Source of the DNA: Arenicellales bacterium
Lineage (GTDB): Bacteria; Pseudomonadota; Gammaproteobacteria; Arenicellales; UBA868
Length of the DNA: 64,000 nucleotides
NCBI GenBank assembly: GCA_030754035.1
Contig: JASMBC010000002.1
Coordinates: 95,171 to 159,170 of the forward strand
Reading direction: 5' to 3'
Shown: positions 56,520 to 64,000 of the stretch, piece after piece
Layout of the letters: the number at the start of each line of letters is the position of its first letter
Position numbering within the stretch: position 1 is the stretch's first letter
Position numbers and translations under genes: made by a program
Notes under the pieces: model-generated
What the model was told of the DNA's origin: nothing
Seen by the model: the letters and a program-made list of their open reading frames with translations, nothing else
The model's database searches: none

Positions 56520-57935
56520 CTAAGGCGAATGGTGTACGGGCAGGGGTGGCGTACCGAGGCGCTCTCGACCTGAGCCCAGTATCGCTTCAATACAGGTGGC
56601 GATAGCCAGCAATTGTTCCTCATGGCTGTGCGGTGCCATCAACTGCATGCCTACCGGCATACCACGGGCATCGAGTCCCACCGGGATGGTGATCGCACAC
56701 AGGCTAAGGTAGTTGGCGGGGCAGGTATTGCGTAAGGCGGCAATGTTGTTGGGCCGGTACTGTTCGACGGCCAGTACCTCTTCCAGGGCAGGCGGCGAAA
56801 TCGCGACGGTTGGGCTGACCATGACCTGGCAATCTGTAAACCGTTGAGCGGCGCTGCTACTGAGTTCACGCAGCCTGCGGCGACGCTGCAGATATTCAGT
56901 GGCGCTGATCGAGCCGCCATCGCGGATGCGAGATGACACGACAGGATCAAGGGTTTCACGCCACGGTACCAGGGCGGATGAAAGCAGTTCATCAATCTCT
57001 GCCGAAACGACGCTGCCGACTTTGAGCAGCTCGATGGCAGCCGTAGCCTCGGGCAGTGGCGTTTCTATGATACGTACGCCTGCATCCGCCAACTCGGTCA
57101 ATGCCACCTGTACTGTCTCTGCGATGCCCTCATCACAGTCTGACCACAATGCCACCTCTCCGGTACCAATGCAGAAATCACTGGCACTGCATTGAGATAC
57201 TTCCCGCGATAGGCGGGGGCCGTAACTGCGCTGGTGGGGATCTATTGCTGCAAAGGCAGTCACCGCATCAGCAACATCCCGAGTCAGGGTTCCCGCAGTG
57301 TCCAGAGTTGGACTCAACGGGAAGATGCCATTGATTGGCCATCGCCCGTAACTGGTTTTAAGACCCACGTTGCCTGTCATGCTGGCGGGTATGCGAACCG
57401 AGCCGGCTGTATCGGTACCCAGAGCCAGTAGCGCCGAACCCTCGCACAGGCTTACCCCCGCGCCACTGCTGGAGCCTCCCGGTACACGGTGTGTTTGCGC
57501 ATCCCACGGGTTGCGTGGCGTTCCCCAGTGCGTGTTGACACCCAGTCCGCCGAAGGCAAATTCAACCGTGTGAGTTTTTCCAGTAAATACCGCATGTTGT
57601 GCCCGCAGGGCTCCAATCACAGCGCCTTCGGTTTGCCACAATAAGGGCAGGGCTGTGGGCGAGCCGGCAAAGATATCCATCTGGTTTACCGCATAAAGAT
57701 CCTTAACCGACACCGGGATCCCTTGCAGTGTTCCCAGATCCTTGGCTTGGGCAAATGCAGCGTCTGCTTTGTGCGCCTGTTCGCGGGCGAGTTCGGGCTG
57801 CCACTCCCGATAGGCGTCAAGTGATGGATCGCGTTTCTCGATGCAGGCTTCAACCAAAGCGGCCGCGCGCACGGTTCCGTCGCGCAATGCGCGGGCAATG
57901 GCCGCCAGGCTCATTTGGGCCGGGTCAAAATTCAT
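56520..57935 (-). CDS. Amidase (amidase-signature family)
   Basis: GGSSSGAGVSLCEGSALLALGTDTAGSVRIPASMTGNVGLKTSYGR. Confidence 0.92.
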   Translation of the reverse strand: MNFDPAQMSLAAIARALRDGTVRAAALVEACIEKRDPSLDAYREWQPELAREQAHKADAAFAQAKDLGTLQGIPVSVKDLYAVNQMDIFAGSPTALPLLWQTEGAVIGALRAQHAVFTGKTHTVEFAFGGLGVNTHWGTPRNPWDAQTHRVPGGSSSGAGVSLCEGSALLALGTDTAGSVRIPASMTGNVGLKTSYGRWPINGIFPLSPTLDTAGTLTRDVADAVTAFAAIDPHQRSYGPRLSREVSQCSASDFCIGTGEVALWSDCDEGIAETVQVALTELADAGVRIIETPLPEATAAIELLKVGSVVSAEIDELLSSALVPWRETLDPVVSSRIRDGGSISATEYLQRRRRLRELSSSAAQRFTDCQVMVSPTVAISPPALEEVLAVEQYRPNNIAALRNTCPANYLSLCAITIPVGLDARGMPVGMQLMAPHSHEEQLLAIATCIEAILGSGRERLGTPPLPVHHSP

Positions 57936-58516
57936 TAACGGGCTTCTCTAGAAAAGGGGTCGTTGCAGTGTACGCCATCTGAATCAAAAGTGATTGTCTG
58001 CGCAGGGTGTCCGGTCTGGGCGATAAAATCCAGCAGATCGCAGGTTGCCATGGTGGTGGTTCGGGTATTGTCCAGTGGGTGCAGGTAGATAGCCCCACAG
58101 GCTAAAAGGGCGTTATCAATAACGAACGTGACCGATCGCTGCCGATCATTGACCAGGGCTAGTGGCGAGACAGCGCCAGGAGCGACCCCGAGGTAGAGCA
58201 TCAGACGTTGGTGCGAAGCAAAGGAGAATCGCCCGGCACCCAGGGCCGTAGCAAGCGCCTTTAGGTCGATTTGCCGGTCTTCCTGGCAGGTAATCAGCCA
58301 CATTTGCCCCTTTTTGTTGCGTACGAATAGGTTTTTAATATCACCAGCGCCGCCCGGAGTAACACGCATGGCCTTGCTGTCCTTAACGGTAAACATCGGT
58401 GAGTGGTCGATTGTCGGCACACTGATGCCAAGTGAGCGTAACTGGTCCAGCAATGCCTCAGCCGTCATCGGCGCTGAACCGTCAGCCAGGCGAAGTGGAA
58501 TCTTGTTATCTTCCAT
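57935..58516 (-). CDS. YbaK/ProX-type aminoacyl-tRNA deacylase
   Basis: [35 protein letters not shown]..., [16 protein letters not shown]; start at internal ATG 58516. Confidence 0.86.
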   Translation of the reverse strand: MEDNKIPLRLADGSAPMTAEALLDQLRSLGISVPTIDHSPMFTVKDSKAMRVTPGGAGDIKNLFVRNKKGQMWLITCQEDRQIDLKALATALGAGRFSFASHQRLMLYLGVAPGAVSPLALVNDRQRSVTFVIDNALLACGAIYLHPLDNTRTTTMATCDLLDFIAQTGHPAQTITFDSDGVHCNDPFSREAR

Positions 58517-58617
58517 TGCAAACAAAGTCCAAAGCTGCGGATGACTATAATCTCGCCAAAGAGGCGGGCGTCTGTTGTGGTCCGCACATTCTGCCACAAC
58601 CATGTTCGAGCTTTGCT

Positions 58618-60918
58618 ATGACACCTAACACCCGCCGCACCACGACACGAAAAAAACCCCGATCTGCGCTTGGGGTAAAAAGTCCGATCCAGCGCAAGTT
58701 GGAAACGGTCTCTGTGGCAGATTTTTCCGAGCGCTCCTATCTCAACTACTCAATGTATGTAGTTCTGGATCGGGCGCTACCCCACTTGACTGATGGCCTC
58801 AAGCCGGTACAGCGGCGGATTGTTTACGCGATGTCCGAACTCGGACTGGCCGCTACGACGAAGTACAAGAAGTCTGCCCGGACGGTGGGTGACGTGCTCG
58901 GCAAATTTCACCCGCATGGCGATAGCGCGTGTTACGAGGCTATGGTGCTGATGGCACAATGGTTCAGTTTTCGCTATCCGCTGGTAGATGGTCAGGGTAA
59001 CTGGGGCTCTCAGGATGATCCCCGATCCTTCGCTGCGATGCGTTATACCGAGGCCCGGCTTTCGCGTTTTGCAGAAATGCTACTGTCGGAATTGGGGCAG
59101 GGTACCGTAGAGTGGGGTCTTAACTTCGATGGCACTTTGCACGAGCCGAAGTTCTTGCCAGCGCGGTTGCCGAACGTGTTACTCAACGGCAGTTCGGGAA
59201 TAGCCGTTGGCATGGCAACAGATATTCTGCCGCACAATCTGCGGGAGGTGGTCACGGCCTGTATTCGCTTGCTAGACAATAGCCGCAGCAGCATTGAGCA
59301 ATTGTGCGAGCACATCCACGGACCGGACTTTCCAACCGCAGCTGAGATTATCACCCCATCCGATGAAATCCGACAAATCTACCGTACAGGTTATGGCTCG
59401 ATTCGCCAGCGGGCTGTCTGGGAGGAAGAGGCCGGCAACATCGTTGTTAGTGCGCTGCCCTACCAGGTATCTGGTGAGCGGGTGATAGAGCAGGTTGCCG
59501 CGCAGATGACAGCCAAGAAACTGCCGATCGTCGATGACATCCGCGATGAATCAGATCACGAGAACCCTACCCGGCTGGTTATCGAGCCACGCTCCAACCG
59601 AGTCGATCGCGGGGCTCTGATGGATCACCTGTTTGCCACAACAGCGCTTGAGCAGAGTCACCGGGTCAACATGAATATCATTGGACTCGATGGGCGACCC
59701 CGTGTCTTCGATCTCAAGTCATTACTGAAGGAATGGCTGAATTTTCGGCTTACCACTGTCAAACGACGGCTTGAGTTTCGTCTCGAACGGGTGCTTAAGC
59801 GGCTGCATGTGCTTGATGGTCTGCTGATTGTCTACCTGAATATCGATGCGGTCATCCGTATTATTCGAGAAGAAGAAAAGCCCAAGCAGGCATTAATGAA
59901 ACGCTTCAAACTGAGCGATACCCAGGCTGAGTCAATCCTCGAATTGAAGTTGCGTCATCTTGCCCGCCTTGAGGAGATGAAAATAAATGGCGAGCAGCAC
60001 GAACTGACCCGGGAAAAGACCGAGCTGCAGAAGATTCTCAAATCACGCGATCGCTTGAAGAAGGTGGTCCGCGAGGAATTACTGGCTGATGCTGAGGATT
60101 TCGGCGATGAGCGACGCTCGCCCCTGGTTAAACGTGAGGCCGCCCAGGCGCTGAGTGAAACTGCGCTGATTCCGGCCGAGCCGATTACCGTGGTGTTGTC
60201 ACGCAAGGGCTGGATCCGCGCAGCCAAGGGTACCGAGGTTAATCCCCGTGAGTTATCCTACCGAGCTGATGACGGTTACCTGCACTCGGGTACTGGCCGG
60301 ACCAACCAGCCGCTGTTATGTATTGACTCCACGGGCCGGGTATACGGCCTGCGCTCTCATGAGTTGCCTTCCGCCCGGGGCATGGGTGAGCCTGTCGGTA
60401 AGCAGCTCAAGACTCCAGCGGGCGCGAGTTTTTGCGGCGTTATGATCGGTGACAACGATAGCCGTTATCTGCTGGCCTCAGATGCCGGCTACGGTTTCGT
60501 TGCCACCTTCGAGGAACTGCTAACACGCAATAAGTCAGGCAAAGCCGTGTTGAGCGCCCGCGGTGCCGGAGTACTATCTCCCCAACGGGTGTTTGACTAC
60601 GAAGATGATTGGGTCTGCGCCATCACTGACAGTGGTCGTTTGCTGATTTTCCCACTGGCCGAATTGCCCCTGCTTTCGCGTGGCAAAGGGGTCAAGCTGG
60701 TTAATATTCCGGCTTCTCGCTACAAATCTGGCGAAGAGAAGTTGGCCGGTATTGCTGTTTTCCGTGAAGGGGATAGCCTGCAGTTATACGCCGGCAAACA
60801 GCATATGCGTCTTAAGCCTTCCGATGTTGAGAATTTTATCGGTGCCCGGGCACAACGGGGCCGTGCATTGCCGCGCGGATACAAGCGTCCTACGGCCATT
60901 GAGGTTATCCATGAATAA
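58618..60918 (+). CDS. parC: DNA topoisomerase IV subunit A
   Basis: [60 protein letters not shown] 58618 preferred over track start 58432. Confidence 0.94.
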   Translation: MTPNTRRTTTRKKPRSALGVKSPIQRKLETVSVADFSERSYLNYSMYVVLDRALPHLTDGLKPVQRRIVYAMSELGLAATTKYKKSARTVGDVLGKFHPHGDSACYEAMVLMAQWFSFRYPLVDGQGNWGSQDDPRSFAAMRYTEARLSRFAEMLLSELGQGTVEWGLNFDGTLHEPKFLPARLPNVLLNGSSGIAVGMATDILPHNLREVVTACIRLLDNSRSSIEQLCEHIHGPDFPTAAEIITPSDEIRQIYRTGYGSIRQRAVWEEEAGNIVVSALPYQVSGERVIEQVAAQMTAKKLPIVDDIRDESDHENPTRLVIEPRSNRVDRGALMDHLFATTALEQSHRVNMNIIGLDGRPRVFDLKSLLKEWLNFRLTTVKRRLEFRLERVLKRLHVLDGLLIVYLNIDAVIRIIREEEKPKQALMKRFKLSDTQAESILELKLRHLARLEEMKINGEQHELTREKTELQKILKSRDRLKKVVREELLADAEDFGDERRSPLVKREAAQALSETALIPAEPITVVLSRKGWIRAAKGTEVNPRELSYRADDGYLHSGTGRTNQPLLCIDSTGRVYGLRSHELPSARGMGEPVGKQLKTPAGASFCGVMIGDNDSRYLLASDAGYGFVATFEELLTRNKSGKAVLSARGAGVLSPQRVFDYEDDWVCAITDSGRLLIFPLAELPLLSRGKGVKLVNIPASRYKSGEEKLAGIAVFREGDSLQLYAGKQHMRLKPSDVENFIGARAQRGRALPRGYKRPTAIEVIHE

Positions 60919-60957
60919 TGCTTCCCCGGGAGTGCATCTGATGGTTGATCCGGATAG

Positions 60958-61293
60958 ATGAAACTACAGATTCGCCAGGCCGATAAGCTGGCGCTTAGCG
61001 CAAGTGGACCACTTTACACCCGCGCACCCACGCGCGACGAGGACGGTGTCGCGTATAGCGATTTCATGATGCTGATTCCCGGTCTTCGCGATCTGTCGCG
61101 AACTGATTTTGGCGATCGGGTCGCGGGGCTTCAGGCAGTGTTGGGGCAATACCAGCAGGTGGTGTTTGCTGATCTCAACGTTCCTCTTAACCTGTTGTGG
61201 GTAACGCTGATTCCTGAATTCGGTCTGATTGCAACACTGGCGGAAAGCTTACGCCAGAAAATCCCTGAGGCTCGCCTGATTGGTCACGAGTAA
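60958..61293 (+). CDS. Hypothetical protein
   Basis: 111-aa uninterrupted ORF immediately downstream of parC, same strand, not overlapped by a better ORF. Confidence 0.55.
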   Translation: MKLQIRQADKLALSASGPLYTRAPTRDEDGVAYSDFMMLIPGLRDLSRTDFGDRVAGLQAVLGQYQQVVFADLNVPLNLLWVTLIPEFGLIATLAESLRQKIPEARLIGHE

Positions 61294-61317
61294 CAGCGAA
61301 ACATCTATCGGCGAGAA

Positions 61318-62694
61318 TCAGAAGGGAAGTTGAATTTTTGGCCTTAAGGCGAGAATCTGTTCGCGATAACAGGTCTGGATACGCTCGAGGCCTTCTTGGG
61401 TATCGGCCTCAAAACGCAAGATGACAGTAGGTGTGGTATTGGAAGCGCGAGCGAGGCCAAAGCCATCATCGAAGTCCACACGAATGCCGTCGATCTCACA
61501 GGTTCGGCCACCTTCAAATTTACCCTGTGCCACCAGTTCAAAGATAAGTTGGTGGTGCTCCTCTTCATTCATTTCCAGGCGCAATTCCGGCGTATTGACT
61601 GTATCTGGGATTTGCGAGAACACCTCGCTGGGCGACTCGCTGCGCCGGGATAATAACTCGCACAGTCGTGCCGCAGCATAGATAGCGTCATCGAAGCCGT
61701 ACCAGCGTTCCCCGAAGAACAGGTGTCCGCTCATCTCGCCTCCCAGTGCTGCACCGGTTTCCCGAATCTTGCCTTTGATGAACGAGTGGCCGGTTTTCCA
61801 CATCAAAGGTCTGCCACCTGCGTTTTCAATCGCTCTAGGTAATAATCGCGAGCATTTGACGTCGTAAACGATCTGTGCGCCGGGATTACGCGAGAGAATA
61901 TCTTCAGCAAAAAGGATCATCTGTCGGTCGGGCCAGATGATCTGCCCCGACTCGGACACCACACCCAGACGATCGCCGTCGCCGTCGAAGGCCAGACCAA
62001 GGTCCGCGTTTTGCCTTTGCACCGTTTCAATCAGGGCGGTGAGATTTTCTGCCACACTGGGGTCCGGATGATGATTGGGAAAGTTGCCATCGACCTCGCT
62101 GAAAAGTTCGCTTACCTCACAGCCGATATTGCGTAATAACCCAGGGGCAGCCATCCCGGCAACCCCGTTGCCGCAGTCGGTCACGATCCGAAGCGGTCGA
62201 TCCAGCTTGATATCGCCGACAACACGATCAATGTAGGCCGGCACGATCTCGTGGGACTGGCGCTGGCCAGTACCTTTTGAGAAATCCTGCGTTGCTATTC
62301 GTTCTCGCAGGGCCTGAATACGCTCTGCAGCGAGGGTGTGAGTACCGATCATGACTTTGAGCCCGTTGTAATCGGGCGGGTTATGACTGCCGGTGACCGA
62401 TACTGCAGAGCCAATTCCGAGTTCGTGGGTGGCAAAGTAGGTAAACGGCGTGGGAACCATGCCGATATCGACGGTATTGCACCCGACAGCGCAGATGCCG
62501 TCCATCAAAGCCGAAGCAATTCCAGGGCCGGAGATACGGCCATCGCGGCCGACCACCACAGCGCTGTCACCCGCAATCAGCGCCTCCGTTCCGATCGCCC
62601 GGCCGATCTGCTCAACGATTTCGTGGGTCAAAGACTGACCGACGACGCCTCTGATGTCATAAGCCTTGAATATTTCTGGGTGAGACAGTTGCAT
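61318..62694 (-). CDS. algC: Phosphomannomutase/phosphoglucomutase (AlgC-like)
   Basis: FKAYDIRGVVGQSL, VSVTGSHNPPDYNG phosphoserine loop, FDGDGDRLGVV metal loop, GEMSGHLFF. Confidence 0.92.
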   Translation of the reverse strand: MQLSHPEIFKAYDIRGVVGQSLTHEIVEQIGRAIGTEALIAGDSAVVVGRDGRISGPGIASALMDGICAVGCNTVDIGMVPTPFTYFATHELGIGSAVSVTGSHNPPDYNGLKVMIGTHTLAAERIQALRERIATQDFSKGTGQRQSHEIVPAYIDRVVGDIKLDRPLRIVTDCGNGVAGMAAPGLLRNIGCEVSELFSEVDGNFPNHHPDPSVAENLTALIETVQRQNADLGLAFDGDGDRLGVVSESGQIIWPDRQMILFAEDILSRNPGAQIVYDVKCSRLLPRAIENAGGRPLMWKTGHSFIKGKIRETGAALGGEMSGHLFFGERWYGFDDAIYAAARLCELLSRRSESPSEVFSQIPDTVNTPELRLEMNEEEHHQLIFELVAQGKFEGGRTCEIDGIRVDFDDGFGLARASNTTPTVILRFEADTQEGLERIQTCYREQILALRPKIQLPF

Positions 62695-62836
62695 GAGGAG
62701 CGCAATTGTAACTGCTGTGGGTTTATAAGAGTGGCAGTGCTAGACAGCACCGGTGGTTTCGATTAGCCTCGTTGAGGAGCTAGTTGCCTAATTTGAGAGC
62801 AATCTTGGAATTCGCCTGAACCAAAGGAGGACACTA

Positions 62837-63958
62837 ATGAAAAAAAGCAATGAATTTATTGCCCGTCTTCGAGATGGACAAGTCACACGCCGACAGGCGC
62901 TAAAAGCATTGGGCGCCATGGGCGTCGCCGTGGGCACAATGCCTTTAGGAATTCGCTCAGCGGTTGCGGCAGATAACGCGACCTACTTCACCTGGGGAGG
63001 TTATGACGATGACGGCATGTTTGCCCCCTATATCGCCAAGCATGGTGGACCGCCAAACTACGTCACGTACGGTGATGCCGAGGAAGGCTTTACCAAGATG
63101 AAAGCGGGCTTTGTGGTTGATATTACGCATCCCTGCTCTAATGACGTACCACGATGGAAAGATTCCGGCATGTTTCAGGCGATGGATGCGGGGCGTCTGG
63201 AACACTACGGAGATCTTTTTGGCACTCTGGTAAACCTGCAAGGCAGCAATGATGATGCAGGGCAGTGGTTTATGCCTTTTGACTGGGGCGCCACCTCAAT
63301 TACTTATCGTACCGATCTTGTTGACCTTCAGGGTAAAGAAGAATCCTGGGAGATGCTGTTTGATCCTCGTTACAAAGGACGGATCGCCGTTATCGATAGC
63401 GCAGCAGATACCTGGTATTGCCTGGCGATACTTGCCGGGGTCGATATCGGGAAGCCATTAACCGGGGCAGACTTCGACAAGACCAATGCGCTCATGAAAA
63501 AACTGCGACCTCAGATTCGGATGTTTACCAACGATATGACTTCTTTGCAGCAGGCGATGGCGTCAGGCGAGATCGTGATGGGCATTACCTGGAACGAGAC
63601 CCCAGTTGCTCTGGCTGGAGAAGGCCACCAGGTCCGTTTTGCCAGCCCGAAGGAGGGCGCCCTAACCTGGTGTTGTGGTCTGATGATGCACAAGGACGCG
63701 CCCAATCCGGATGGAGCCTACGATATTGTGAACGCGATGACATCACGCGAGACGGGCGTATATGTCATTGATTACTGGGGCTATGGTCATTCCAATGCCG
63801 AGTCGTTCAAGATGGCTGACCCAGGTGTACTCGCGCAACTGGGGTTGGATAAAGATCCGATTGCGTACCTCGATTCCGGGCACATGGGAATACCCCAGTC
63901 CGATGAGGTAGAGACCCGGGTTAACCGAGACTTTGAGACCATTAAAACCGGTTTTTGA
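62837..63958 (+). CDS. Polyamine-type ABC transporter substrate-binding protein (PotD-like, Tat-type signal)
   Basis: TRRQALKALGAMGVAVGTMPLGIRSAVAAD signal; WGATSITYRTDLV, SWEMLFDPRYKGRIAVID typical of PotD/SBP_bac_8; AAAGGAGG RBS. Confidence 0.85.
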   Translation: MKKSNEFIARLRDGQVTRRQALKALGAMGVAVGTMPLGIRSAVAADNATYFTWGGYDDDGMFAPYIAKHGGPPNYVTYGDAEEGFTKMKAGFVVDITHPCSNDVPRWKDSGMFQAMDAGRLEHYGDLFGTLVNLQGSNDDAGQWFMPFDWGATSITYRTDLVDLQGKEESWEMLFDPRYKGRIAVIDSAADTWYCLAILAGVDIGKPLTGADFDKTNALMKKLRPQIRMFTNDMTSLQQAMASGEIVMGITWNETPVALAGEGHQVRFASPKEGALTWCCGLMMHKDAPNPDGAYDIVNAMTSRETGVYVIDYWGYGHSNAESFKMADPGVLAQLGLDKDPIAYLDSGHMGIPQSDEVETRVNRDFETIKTGF

Positions 63959-63966
63959 TCTTGTAC

Positions 63967-64000
63967 AAAGCGCTGCCTGGCTTCAACCAGGTAGCGCTTT
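63967..64000 (+). terminator. Hairpin downstream of the PotD-like SBP gene
   Basis: AAAGCGCTGCCTGG-CTTCAA-CCAGGTAGCGCTTT, 14-bp stem with one G-U pair starting 8 nt after the stop; any following U-tract is outside the window. Confidence 0.7.

Noticed and set aside
1-64000. CRISPR arrays, tRNA/rRNA genes, prophage, toxin-antitoxin or IS elements
   Set aside because: None could be recognised in the intergenic regions I examined; genes are mainly conserved metabolic genes.

Overview
This 64 kb window looks like an ordinary-density proteobacterial chromosome, probably gammaproteobacterial judging by xseB-ispA-dxs-folE2, parC/parE and fabAB. I see no rRNA, tRNA, CRISPR array, prophage or IS element. 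From left to right it carries: an sdh/frd-type complex (minus strand, order B-C/D-A, sdhA running off the left edge); a branched-chain amino-acid-type ABC transporter (SBP + livHMGF); a DMT permease; a 10 kb plus-strand run of serA-serC-DUF1015 followed by a corrinoid one-carbon module (corrinoid protein, DUF1638, 'virulence factor' small protein, MetV-like and MetF-like MTHFR, methyl-THF:corrinoid methyltransferase, GFA protein, RamA/RACo-like ASKHA activator) and a Crp-type regulator; a solitary form II RuBisCO with an MFS transporter; lutABC; fabAB; ispG; a partial leucine/isovalerate (liu) cluster with a perfect 32-bp palindrome upstream; xpt, an alkyltransferase-like protein, a proline-racemase-family enzyme and a ROK kinase; folE2-dxs-ispA-xseB; parE; a tungsten-type aldehyde:ferredoxin oxidoreductase cluster (ferredoxin, AOR, FAD subunit, MoaD-like, unknown protein, MoaA, MoeB); miscellaneous metabolic genes; parC; algC-type phosphomutase; and a polyamine-type periplasmic binding protein. 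The best candidates for a less described system are (i) the corrinoid C1 module joined to serA-serC-DUF1015 and (ii) the AOR cluster with an unknown Gly-Gly-ended protein. All product calls come from reading the translated ORFs by eye; no database search was run.
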